From positions 3,690 to 62,768 of the forward strand of contig JAKBCE010000023.1 in assembly GCA_021808195.1 (NCBI GenBank): a DNA stretch of 59,079 bases, given 5' to 3'. This DNA is from Pseudomonadota bacterium (GTDB lineage Bacteria > Pseudomonadota > Gammaproteobacteria > Steroidobacterales > Steroidobacteraceae). This document shows positions 37,204-46,768 of the stretch, piece after piece; within the stretch, counting starts at the first letter, position 1, and the number at the start of each line of letters is the position of its first letter. The notes beneath the pieces were generated by a model. It searched no databases and was not told the DNA's origin. It worked only from the letters and a program-made list of their open reading frames with translations. The position numbers and the translations under genes are program-made.

Positions 37204-38697
37204 TCAGCCCTGGCGCTGTGAGGGCAAGCGCGAGACCAGCCGCATGGAGATGTTCACCCCTTCCAGCTGGTAGTGCGGTCGCAGGTGGAAGGTCGCCGAG
37301 TAGTATCCGGGGTTGCCTTCAACTTCCTCCACCTTGACCTCTGCGCCCGCGAGCGGCTTCTGCGCCCGGGCGGTTTCTCCCGCGTTCTCCGGATTGAGAA
37401 TCACGTAGCTCGCGATCCAGTCGGAGAGGAAGCGCTCCATGTCGGCGCGTTCCTTGAATGAGCCCACCTTGTCGCGCACCATGCATTTGAGGTAGTGCGC
37501 AAAGCGGCAGCTCGCAAACAGGTACGGCAGGCGCGCCGAGAGGCGGGCATTGGCCGTTGCATCCGGATCCATGTACTCCTGCGGCTTCTGCAGCGACTGC
37601 GCGCCGATGAACGCGGCCATGTCGGTGTTCTTGCGGTGAATGAGCGGCATCAGCCCGCAATTGGCGAGTTCCGCCTCGCGCCGGTCACTGATCGCGATCT
37701 CGGTCGGACACTTCATGTCCACGCCGCCGTCGTCACTCGGGAAGGTATGCACCGGCAGTCCCTCGACGAGTCCCCCCGACTCCACGCCGCGGATCGAGGT
37801 GCACCAGCCATAGAGCTTGAATGCCCGATTGACGTTCACGGCCATCGCATAGGCTGAGTTTGCCCACGCATAGCGCGTGTGCTGTCCACCGCTCGCCTCT
37901 TCCTCGAACTCGAATTCTTCGACGGGATTGGTCTTGGCGCCGTAGGGCAGTCGAGCAAGGAAACGCGGCATTGCGAGTCCGATGTACTTCGAGTCATCCG
38001 ATTCGCGCAGCGATCGCCAGGCGGCATAGTCCGGTGCACCGAAAATCTTACCCAGATCGCGCGGATTGGCGAGTTCCTGCCAGGAGTCCATGCCCATGAG
38101 CGTCGGGCCGGCCCCGGCGATGAACGGCGCATGAGCCGCGGCGGCAACCTGGGCCATCTGGCCGAGCAGTTGCACATCGCCCGGGGTGTGATCGAAGTAA
38201 TAATCGCCGACGAGACAGCCGTACGGTTCGCCGCCGAGCTGCCCGTATTCTTCCTCGTACAATTTCTTGAAGATCGGGCTCTGATCCCAGGCCGCGCCCG
38301 CGTACTTCTTCAGCGTGCGACCGAGGTCCTTCTTCGAGACGTTCATGACGCGGATCTTCAGCATCTCGTCGGTCTCGGTGTTGCTGACGAGGTAGTGCAA
38401 CCCGCGCCAGGCGCTCTCGAGCTGCTGGAAGCGCTCGTGATGCAGAATGAGGTTCACCTGGTCGGAGAGTTTCTTATCGATCTCGGCGATGATCGCCTTG
38501 ATCGTACCGATCACATCGTCGGAAATTACCGCAGTCTCGCTGAGCGCCTGCTCGGCGAGGGTCTGCACGGCGCGCTCGACTTCAGCGCGCGCCCTGTCGG
38601 TCTTCGGCCGGAACTCTTTCTGCAGCAGCGCCGCGAACTGATCGGCCTCGGTGCCGGCAACGGCGGCGTTTTCAGTGGATTGGGTGGCTTCAGCCAT
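37204..38697 (-). CDS. tssC: TssC (VipB) sheath large subunit
   Basis: 497 residues with the family's conserved LESAWRGLHYLVSNTETDEMLKIRVMNVSK, FIAGAGPTLMGMDSW, YGAKTNPVEEFEFEE and a C-terminal HYLKCMVRDKVGSF segment (each cited in part). With TssB it makes the contractile sheath; the C-terminal region also holds the ClpV-accessible helix partner. It starts 3 bases after tssB. Confidence 0.98.
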   Translation of the reverse strand: MAEATQSTENAAVAGTEADQFAALLQKEFRPKTDRARAEVERAVQTLAEQALSETAVISDDVIGTIKAIIAEIDKKLSDQVNLILHHERFQQLESAWRGLHYLVSNTETDEMLKIRVMNVSKKDLGRTLKKYAGAAWDQSPIFKKLYEEEYGQLGGEPYGCLVGDYYFDHTPGDVQLLGQMAQVAAAAHAPFIAGAGPTLMGMDSWQELANPRDLGKIFGAPDYAAWRSLRESDDSKYIGLAMPRFLARLPYGAKTNPVEEFEFEEEASGGQHTRYAWANSAYAMAVNVNRAFKLYGWCTSIRGVESGGLVEGLPVHTFPSDDGGVDMKCPTEIAISDRREAELANCGLMPLIHRKNTDMAAFIGAQSLQKPQEYMDPDATANARLSARLPYLFASCRFAHYLKCMVRDKVGSFKERADMERFLSDWIASYVILNPENAGETARAQKPLAGAEVKVEEVEGNPGYYSATFHLRPHYQLEGVNISMRLVSRLPSQRQG

Positions 38698-38700
38698 GAC

Positions 38701-39210
38701 TCAACTCCCGGACTCTTCCTGTTTGGGTTGTGCAGCGAGAGACTTGAGCAGCGCCGGATCGTTGAGCGCTTTGGCAATCAACTCTTCGGCGCCGGACTTG
38801 CCGTCCATGTAGGTGACGAGGTTCGCAAGCTGACTGCGCGCCTCGAGCAGCTTGCTGAGCGCTCCGACCTTGCGCGCCACTGCTGCAGGTGAAAAATCCT
38901 CCATGCTCTCGAACGTGAGGTCGACGCTCAGATTGCCCTCCCCGGTGAGGGTATTGGGCACGCTGAATGCCACGCGCGGCTTCATCGACTTCATCCGTTC
39001 GTCGAAATTGTCGACGTCGAAATTGAGGAACTTGCGCTCCTCGACGCCGGGCAGAGGCTCCTTTGCATCGCCTGAGAGATCGGACATCACCCCCATGACG
39101 AACGGAATCTGGACCTTCTTCTGCGCCCCGTAGACCTCAACGTCGTATTCGATCTGTACGCGCGGCGCGCGGTTGCGGGCAATGAATTTCTGACTGCTTT
39201 GCTTGGCCAC
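38701..39210 (-). CDS. tssB: TssB (VipA) sheath small subunit
   Basis: 169 residues: KFIARNRAPRVQIEYDVEVYGAQKKVQIPFVMGVMSDLSG (in part), RKFLNFDVDNFDERM and AFSVPNTLTGEGNLSVDL are TssB signatures. Forms the handshake sheath with TssC; the C-terminal tail (ALNDPALLKSLAAQPKQEE) is slightly extended. ATG at 39210; 27 bases from the tssA stop. Confidence 0.98.
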   Translation of the reverse strand: MAKQSSQKFIARNRAPRVQIEYDVEVYGAQKKVQIPFVMGVMSDLSGDAKEPLPGVEERKFLNFDVDNFDERMKSMKPRVAFSVPNTLTGEGNLSVDLTFESMEDFSPAAVARKVGALSKLLEARSQLANLVTYMDGKSGAEELIAKALNDPALLKSLAAQPKQEESGS

Positions 39211-39237
39211 GGTTCGTCTCCAGCTTCAAAATTCGGT

Positions 39238-40236
39238 TCACTCGTCGTCGCGTATCCCACCGATGCTCTTTGCCTGCGCGACAGACTCGGGAACCACATC
39301 CTCGAGCACTGCCAGGAAGTCTTTGCCGATCAGACGTTTGGCGCGCTCGAGGAACATGGGTATGGGGCTCGACGGCTCGTTCGTGCGGAAATAAGCAGCC
39401 ACGGCATCCAGCGCCTTGATCGCCTCGGCGCGGGTGCCGATGGCGTGCGGCACGCCTGCGGTGTGCGCTACCACGGCACCGTCTTGCACCGGCTCACCTG
39501 CCGGATCCGGCGCGCGCGCGCGCAGCTGAGTCTCAATGAGTGTGAGGGTCCGCCCAAGCAGTGCCAGCGCCGCGGTGAAGTCCGGTACCGCCTCGCTACC
39601 GGCACGATCCCGTGTGAGGGTCTCGATGGCTCGGTAACTGTCGAGGGCCTGATGCAGTGCGCCGGCGAGGGACTGCAGCGGCTCGAGCTCCATCGCCGCG
39701 AGCAGCGCGTCGATCTCGGCCGGATCCCGGGCGGTCTCATCGGCAGCGGGACTGAACTGCCCGTGCGCGATCTCGATGTCCCGAATGCAGCAAGCGCCGA
39801 GTTGTCGGTGCTCGAGCAGCGGTGCGCGGCGCAACCCATCGAGCACGGCGACCCGATCGGCCAGCGCATTGAGCGCGTTGCGCCGCAGGATGGCATCCTC
39901 GTCGACGCGCGGATACAGCGGCTCCCACCACTCGCCGAGCCACTGCGCGGCAATGCTGAGCGAGCGGCTGAAGCCCTCAATGCCCTCGATGCGCAGCATG
40001 GCGACCGCCAGATGCGACAGGATGCGCAGATCCCGACTCTTGGCGAGCGCCTCGAGCGATCGGTCGCGGATCTCGCGCCAGTCGGGCTGCGCGTCCTTCG
40101 GCCAGGGGCTCAGCAGCCCAAAGATCCGGTAGGCGTCGAACGCGGCCAGCAGCAGCGGCTCAGACTCATCTAGATCGACTCCGCAGGGGGAGTCGGCGGA
40201 AATTGGCGTCGTTAGGTTTGAAGCTTCGACTTGCAT
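39238..40236 (-). CDS. tssA: TssA T6SS assembly protein (ImpA_N family)
   Basis: 332 residues from the ATG at 40236. The ImpA_N domain opens with LTTPISADSPCGVDLDESE and WPKDAQPDWREIRDRSLEAL, then FSRSLSIAAQWLGEWWEPLYP. C-terminal region shows the short TssA form with AEAIKALDAVAAYFRTNEPSSPIPMFLERAKRLIGKDFLAVLEDVVPE (in part). TssA primes baseplate and sheath polymerisation. It is the first gene of the T6SS operon; the frame is open upstream to 40638 but that part overlaps thiD and is not used. Confidence 0.95.
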   Translation of the reverse strand: MQVEASNLTTPISADSPCGVDLDESEPLLLAAFDAYRIFGLLSPWPKDAQPDWREIRDRSLEALAKSRDLRILSHLAVAMLRIEGIEGFSRSLSIAAQWLGEWWEPLYPRVDEDAILRRNALNALADRVAVLDGLRRAPLLEHRQLGACCIRDIEIAHGQFSPAADETARDPAEIDALLAAMELEPLQSLAGALHQALDSYRAIETLTRDRAGSEAVPDFTAALALLGRTLTLIETQLRARAPDPAGEPVQDGAVVAHTAGVPHAIGTRAEAIKALDAVAAYFRTNEPSSPIPMFLERAKRLIGKDFLAVLEDVVPESVAQAKSIGGIRDDE

Positions 40237-40475
40237 TCGCTGCTTGGTGTTTTCGGTTGCCGCGCCGCCGGTTCGCGCGCTGTAACCCACAGCCACAAAC
40301 CGCCCAGGCTCCATCCCCCCCGGGATCAGCCAGAGCGCGCAGGTCCACAGGATGGACCAATATTGCGCTAAGTCAATAGCTTGAGCGTTCAAACGGAACT
40401 GTCGCACCAATTTGTGACAGATTCCCGCTTGTGCGGCACGGCGAGCGACACCGCGAGCCTCGGTTGAGCGCCTGC
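40237..40475 (-). other. Intergenic region between thiD and tssA, presumed T6SS promoter region
   Basis: 239 bases with local AT-rich stretches around 40360-40415, unlike the surrounding coding DNA. It contains two palindromic elements (40381-40392 and 40399-40420) and a TTGACT at 40370-40375 on the minus strand that could serve as a -35 box. No open frame of note. It should carry the end of the thi transcript and the start of the T6SS transcript. Confidence 0.5.
40399..40420. promoter_or_regulatory. 22-bp near-palindrome upstream of tssA, candidate operator
   Basis: The sequence CTGTCGCA-N6-TGTGACAG is a dyad with 8-base arms and a single mismatch. It lies about 165 bases before the tssA start codon, next to another near-perfect dyad, TTGAGCGTTCAA at 40381-40392. 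Such spacing suits a dimeric regulator. Which protein binds is unknown. Confidence 0.4.
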
Positions 40476-41237
40476 CTAGCGGGTACTCGCCTCGGCAAGC
40501 AGGGTTCGCACGTGCGCTCGGCCTCGTCGACAGGCCTGCGGCAGATCCGCGCCCTCGGCAAGCGCGGCGGCGATCGCCGCGGCGAGTGCGCAGCCCGTTC
40601 CGCGCCGTTGCGCGGGGAGCCGCGGTGCGGTCAGCCACAGCGGTTCGGCGTCGGCACGGGCCAGCAAATCGGCCGCTTGCTCACCCGGGGCGTGTCCGCC
40701 CTTGATGAGCACCGCATGCACGCCCTCGGCGAGCAGCCGCTGCGCCCAACCGAGGATGCGCTGCGGGTCGGGCGGGCAGGAGGTGGTCTCCCCGACAAGA
40801 CAGGCCGCTTCCGGCAGGTTCGGCGTCAGCAACGTGGTGCGTGGAAACAGTCGCGAGCGCAGCGGCTCGTAGCCCGCCTCCTCGAGCAGGATGCCCCCGG
40901 AGCTGGCGCGCAGCACCGGATCGAGCACCACCGGCACGGCCGGGACAGCCTCGAGCGCATCGGCAACCGCTTCGATTGTCTCGCGCGCCGCCAGCATGCC
41001 GATCTTGATCGCGCCGATGGCGCGGGTTGCGAATGCCGCCTCGATCTGGGCCCGCACATGCTCGCCCGGCACGCGGTGTACCGCCGCGACCCGGCTGTCG
41101 CTCTGTGCCGTCACGGCCGTGACCGCGCAGAGCGCATCGGCGCCCATCAGCTCGAGGGTGCTCACATCGCGCAGCAGACCCGCCCCACCACTGCTGTCGG
41201 AGCCGGCGATCACCAACACGGCCGGACGCTGTCCCAT
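40476..41237 (-). CDS. thiD: ThiD hydroxymethylpyrimidine (phosphate) kinase
   Basis: 253 residues of normal length. Ribokinase-type motifs: VLVIAGSDSSGGAGLLRD at the N-terminus, AIKIGML, VVLDPVLRASSG, LTPNLPEAACLVG and the anion-hole GTGCALAAAIAA near the end. It phosphorylates HMP and HMP-P to HMP-PP, the pyrimidine half for thiamine phosphate synthase ThiE. Last gene of the thi operon, four bases after thiF. Confidence 0.95.
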   Translation of the reverse strand: MGQRPAVLVIAGSDSSGGAGLLRDVSTLELMGADALCAVTAVTAQSDSRVAAVHRVPGEHVRAQIEAAFATRAIGAIKIGMLAARETIEAVADALEAVPAVPVVLDPVLRASSGGILLEEAGYEPLRSRLFPRTTLLTPNLPEAACLVGETTSCPPDPQRILGWAQRLLAEGVHAVLIKGGHAPGEQAADLLARADAEPLWLTAPRLPAQRRGTGCALAAAIAAALAEGADLPQACRRGRAHVRTLLAEASTR

Positions 41238-41241
41238 GGGC

Positions 41242-42210
41242 TTACTCCCCGAGCGCGATCAGCGCCACCTCGCGCGCCTCGCGTTGCAGCAGTGCGCGTG
41301 CGGCCCGCCAGGCGCGAATCCCGGAGCGACAGCACAACACGACGCGCCCGCCTGAGGGCAGCGGCTGCGCTGCAATCTGCTCCACCTCGATGCGCAGCGC
41401 GCTCGCAAACGGCGAGACCGGCGCCTCGGCGCGCGTGCGCAAATCGATCACCACGTCATCCGGGCGGACCTGCGGGGCGGCGATGAAGCGCAGCACCGGC
41501 TCAGCCGGCTCCGGGGCGCGGGCAAAGGAAAAACCACCGAAGCGCAGCGTTGCCAGATCCACACTCACCAGTCTGCCGAGCACCGTCGGGGCAAGTCGCA
41601 GCAGCAGCGCGAGCGTCAGGTGCGCCTGCAGCGTGCCCAATACCCCAACGGCACTGCCGAGCACGCCGGTCTCGGCGCACGCCCCGGCACGCTGCGGCAT
41701 GTCGGGAAAGACCGCGCGATAACTCGGCGCGCCGCCACAGAACACCCCGGCGTAGCCCGACAATCCGAGCACCGAGGCGCTGATGAGCGGCTTGCCCTGG
41801 CGTTGGCATTCATCGCTCAGCATGTAGGTGAGCGCCAGGCTGTCGGCGGCATCGACCACAAGGTCGGCCTGTGCGCACCAGGCTGATGCGTTTGCCGGCG
41901 TGACCCGCTCCACGGCCGCCTCGATGCGCACCTCGGGATTGAGGGCGGCAAGGCTCGAGGCGGCCGCCGGGGCCTTCGCCGTGCCGATATCGGCCATGCG
42001 GTAAAGCGGCTGGCGATGCAGGTTGGACTCTTCCACCCGGTCCGGGTCGAGCACCACCAGTTGCCCGACGCCGGCGGCGCACAGATACTGCAGCACGACG
42101 CAGCCGAGTCCCCCGGCACCGATGACGAGTACGCGAGCCGCGGCGAGTCGCGCCTGTCCCTGGGCTCCGACTTCGGGCAGCACGCTCTGACGTGCGTATC
42201 GTGCGCTCAT
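41242..42210 (-). CDS. thiF: ThiF/MoeB-type adenylyltransferase with C-terminal rhodanese domain
   Basis: 322 residues from the ATG at 42210, overlapping the thiE stop (ATGA). N-terminal E1-like domain: RYARQSVLPEVGAQGQ, VLVIGAGGLGCVVLQYL (ATP-binding), VLDPDRVEESNLHRQ, and the catalytic-Cys region GACAETGVLG. The paired CxxC zinc motifs of MoeB/ThiF are absent (SYRAVFP where CYRCLFP is usual). The last ~75 residues form a rhodanese-like domain with VIDLRTRAEAP and the active loop CCRSGIRAWRAA. It should adenylate the ThiS C-terminus and pass sulfur to it, giving ThiS thiocarboxylate. Confidence 0.9.
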   Translation of the reverse strand: MSARYARQSVLPEVGAQGQARLAAARVLVIGAGGLGCVVLQYLCAAGVGQLVVLDPDRVEESNLHRQPLYRMADIGTAKAPAAASSLAALNPEVRIEAAVERVTPANASAWCAQADLVVDAADSLALTYMLSDECQRQGKPLISASVLGLSGYAGVFCGGAPSYRAVFPDMPQRAGACAETGVLGSAVGVLGTLQAHLTLALLLRLAPTVLGRLVSVDLATLRFGGFSFARAPEPAEPVLRFIAAPQVRPDDVVIDLRTRAEAPVSPFASALRIEVEQIAAQPLPSGGRVVLCCRSGIRAWRAARALLQREAREVALIALGE

Positions 42211-42806
42211 GCCTGCTTCTCGCCCGCCGCCACCCAGGCGCGCATGCGTGCCAGGGGATCGGCATCGCGCACGATATCGTTGACCACCGCGGCACAATCG
42301 GCGCCGGCGGCGAAGACGCCCGGGAGACGCTCGAGTGTCAGACCGCCGATGGCTACGAGCGGCAGCGCTGCGATGCGAGCCTTCCACTGCCCGATGCGCG
42401 CCAGTCCCTGGGGCGCAAACGGCATCACCTTCAACAGCGTCGGATAGATCGGCCCGAGCGCAACGTAGTCGGGCTCGAGCGCGAGTGCGCGCTCGAGCTC
42501 GGCCTCATCGTGGGTGCTGATGCCGAGCCTGACCCCGGCGCGGCGCAATGCCGGCACATCCGCGCTGTCGAGATCGCCTTGTCCGAGGTGCACGAAATCG
42601 CAGTCTTCCTCAAGGGCAATCTGCCAGTAATCGTTGACGATGAGCTGTGCCCCCGCGCTCAGGCACAGCGCGCGCGCGGCGCGAATCTGCGCGCGCAGCG
42701 TCGCCGGCCGATCCTTGATGCGCAGCTGAATCAGCCGCACCCCGCACGGCAGCAGCCGCGCGATCCACTCGGCGCTGTCCACGATCGGATAGACGCGCGC
42801 GAGCAT
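42207..42806 (-). CDS. thiE: ThiE thiamine-phosphate synthase
   Basis: 199 residues from the ATG at 42806, sharing one base with the thiG stop (TGATG). TIM-barrel signatures: GVRLIQLRIKD, LIVNDYWQIALEEDCDFVHLGQGDL (in part), GISTHDEAELERAL, YVALGPIYPT, and ALPLVAIGGLTLERLPGVFAAGADCAAVV (in part). It couples HMP-PP to the thiazole phosphate. The TxTK loop reads TLLKVMPFAPQG. Short N-terminus, but complete barrel. Confidence 0.93.
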   Translation of the reverse strand: MLARVYPIVDSAEWIARLLPCGVRLIQLRIKDRPATLRAQIRAARALCLSAGAQLIVNDYWQIALEEDCDFVHLGQGDLDSADVPALRRAGVRLGISTHDEAELERALALEPDYVALGPIYPTLLKVMPFAPQGLARIGQWKARIAALPLVAIGGLTLERLPGVFAAGADCAAVVNDIVRDADPLARMRAWVAAGEKQA

Positions 42807-43579
42807 CAGCGCAGCAGCGCGGTTCCCACCACAGGGGTGGAGGGCACGGCCATGTCGCGCGGTTCCATCGGTCCGGCGAGGAAACCCTCGCGGCCGGCGG
42901 CGACCGCCTTCGCGAAGGCTGCAGCCATGCGGACCGGATCGACCGCCTGGGAAACGGCCGTGTTGATCAGCACCGCATCGAATCCGAGCTCGAGCGCCTG
43001 GGCGGCATGCGAGGGCACGCCGATACCGGCATCGATCACGAGCGGAATGTCGGCAAAGCGCGCGCGCAGTGCCTTCAGGCCAAACAGATTGTTCAGTCCG
43101 TGGCCCGAGCCGATCGGTGAGCCCCAGGGCATCAACACGCGGCAGCCCGCCGCGCACAAACGCTCGGCGACGATCAGATCCTCGGTGGTGTACGGGAACA
43201 CCTCGAAGTCCTCGGCGCACAGAATGCGTGCCGCTTCGACGAGCGCAAACACGTCTGGCTGCAGGGTGTCCTCCTCCCCGATCACCTCGAGTTTCACCCA
43301 GCGGGTCCCGAACACCTCGCGCGCCATGTGCGCCGTGGTCACCGCTTCCTTGACCGTGTGACAGCCGGCCGTGTTGGGCAGAACCCGCACCCCGAGCTCG
43401 CGCACGATCGACCAGAAGGCCTGCCCGGCCCGCTCGCCGGCCGCCTCGCGCCGCAGCGACACCGTGAGCACCTGCGCGCCGCTCGCCTTGACCGCCTCGG
43501 CGAGCACCGCGGGCGAGGGGTAGCGGGCGGTGCCGAGCAGCAGCCGCGAGTGCAGCGGCACGTCATACAACTTCAGCAT
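42806..43579 (-). CDS. thiG: ThiG thiazole synthase
   Basis: 257 residues from the ATG at 43579, preceded by GGGAGGGTGAC. Motifs include [38 protein letters not shown] (in part), [13 protein letters not shown] with the Schiff-base Lys, [15 protein letters not shown] and [24 protein letters not shown] (in part). It makes the thiazole from deoxyxylulose phosphate, ThiS thiocarboxylate and dehydroglycine supplied by ThiO. Follows thiS by one base. Confidence 0.97.
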   Translation of the reverse strand: MLKLYDVPLHSRLLLGTARYPSPAVLAEAVKASGAQVLTVSLRREAAGERAGQAFWSIVRELGVRVLPNTAGCHTVKEAVTTAHMAREVFGTRWVKLEVIGEEDTLQPDVFALVEAARILCAEDFEVFPYTTEDLIVAERLCAAGCRVLMPWGSPIGSGHGLNNLFGLKALRARFADIPLVIDAGIGVPSHAAQALELGFDAVLINTAVSQAVDPVRMAAAFAKAVAAGREGFLAGPMEPRDMAVPSTPVVGTALLR

Positions 43580-43580
43580 G

Positions 43581-43778
43581 TCACCCTCCCTGCATGGGAG
43601 CGAGAATTTCGAGCCGATCGCCCTCGGCGAGCAGCGCACTCGGGCGCGCCGGCGCCGGCACGAACTCGCCGTTCAGCGCCGTGGCGATCACCGCCGCGGC
43701 GAAGCCGAGCTCGCTGAGCGCCGCGGCCAGATCCGCCGCGCGCACCTCGCGCCACTCACCGTTCACCTGGATGTTCAA
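43581..43778 (-). CDS. thiS: ThiS sulfur carrier protein
   Basis: 65 residues with a TTG start at 43778 that overlaps the thiO stop; reading from TTG gives [21 protein letters not shown], the normal ThiS opening. The beta-grasp fold ends in the required Gly-Gly (LAPMQGG), which ThiF adenylates and converts to a thiocarboxylate. The gene lies between thiO and thiG with no spare sequence. Confidence 0.92.
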   Translation of the reverse strand: MNIQVNGEWREVRAADLAAALSELGFAAAVIATALNGEFVPAPARPSALLAEGDRLEILAPMQGG

Positions 43779-44761
43779 TGCATCACCTCCGGGGCCTCGC
43801 GCCCCTCGAGCACGAACGCTGCGGCGCGGCGCGCGAGCGCCGGTGCGGCGAGAAACCCGTGGCGGAACAGCCCATTGACGTACAGCGTGCCGTTGCGGTG
43901 CGTCAGCCGCGGCAGATTGTCGGGAAACGCCGGGCGCACGCCGGTGCCGATCTCGACGATTTCCGCCTCGCCGAAGGCCGGATGCAGCGCGTACGCCGCG
44001 CCCAGCAGCTCGAGCATCGAGCGCGCCGAGATGCGGCTCGCCTGATCGCTCTCGATCATGGTTGCCCCGATCATGTACCGGCCCTCGCCCCGTGGCACCA
44101 CGTACACCGGGGTGCGCGGGTGCAGCACGCGGATCGTGCGCGTGAGGGTCAGATCCGCAGCCTGCACGTGCAGCATCTCGCCCTTGACCCCGCGCAGGTC
44201 CGTCAACACCGCGCGGGCGGCGAGTCCGGTGCAGTCGATCGTGCAGGCGCCAGCCCCCGGGGTGCCCCCGGGCGCCTCGGTGCCGAAGTGGATCGTGCCG
44301 CCGAGGCTGCGCAGCCGCTCGGCGAGCGCGATGAGCGCGGCACGCGGATCGATGTGCGCCTCGTCCTTGAAGAACAGCCCGTGCTCGAACCGCCCGGCCA
44401 GATCGGGCTCGAGCGCACCGATGCCATCGGCATCGAGCCACGCATAGTTCTCAGTCCGGCGCGCAAAGTGCTTGAGCTCCCCGACATCGCGCGCGTGCGC
44501 CAGTACCAGCGTGCCGCGGCGCACCATCCCCGGGTAGCGCTCGGCCCACCAGGCGAACCCCTCATCGCCGAGCGCCACGATGTGCGGCGGCGAACTGACC
44601 CGCTCGCACCAGGGCGCGAGCATGCCGCCGGCAAACCACGAACAGCCGGCATTGTCGAAACCCGCGTGGCGCTCGAAAACCTCCACACTCGCGCCCCGCT
44701 CGGCGAGCTCCACGGCGCAGGCGAGTCCGGCGACGCCGGCCCCGAGGATGGTGGCGTGCAT
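43775..44761 (-). CDS. thiO: ThiO glycine oxidase
   Basis: 328 residues. FAD-binding Rossmann start ATILGAGVAGLACAVELAERGASVEVFE (in part), then FAGGMLAPWCE, and C-terminal NGLFRHGFLAAPALARRAA, typical of ThiO/DAAO. It oxidises glycine to the imine used by ThiG, indicating an oxygen-dependent thiazole route in place of tyrosine lyase ThiH. Begins three bases after thiC. Confidence 0.95.
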   Translation of the reverse strand: MHATILGAGVAGLACAVELAERGASVEVFERHAGFDNAGCSWFAGGMLAPWCERVSSPPHIVALGDEGFAWWAERYPGMVRRGTLVLAHARDVGELKHFARRTENYAWLDADGIGALEPDLAGRFEHGLFFKDEAHIDPRAALIALAERLRSLGGTIHFGTEAPGGTPGAGACTIDCTGLAARAVLTDLRGVKGEMLHVQAADLTLTRTIRVLHPRTPVYVVPRGEGRYMIGATMIESDQASRISARSMLELLGAAYALHPAFGEAEIVEIGTGVRPAFPDNLPRLTHRNGTLYVNGLFRHGFLAAPALARRAAAFVLEGREAPEVMH

Positions 44762-44764
44762 CGC

Positions 44765-46606
<1,842 letters not shown>

Positions 46607-46629
46607 TCAGTGCCAGAAAGCGCGCGAGA

Positions 46630-46732
46630 ACAACTTTCCTACGCCAGCATGAACTGGATCAGGTTCGAAGGGTCGCCGCGCTGCGCCCACAGGCGCCATC
46701 GGCCTCTCAGCCCCTTGGCGGGGCTCCCCCAG
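46630..46732 (-). promoter_or_regulatory. TPP riboswitch (THI element) of the thi operon
   Basis: On the minus strand the leader contains the diagnostic blocks in order: GGGGGAGC, then GGGGCTGAGA, a variable GC-rich P3 arm, GACCCTTCGAACCTGATC, and CAGTTCATGCTGGCGTAGG. These are the pyrimidine- and pyrophosphate-sensing helices of the TPP aptamer. It ends about 70 bases before the thiC ATG, leaving room for an expression platform (46562-46629). It should repress the operon when TPP is abundant. Confidence 0.97.
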
Positions 46733-46768
46733 TCACGGCGGTGACGATAGTACGGCCGCCTGTCCCGG

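Noticed and set aside
40399..40420. Second PHO box or CRP site upstream of tssA
   Set aside because: It contains one CTGTCAC half only and is a dyad rather than a direct repeat; the arms do not match TGTGA-N6-TCACA.
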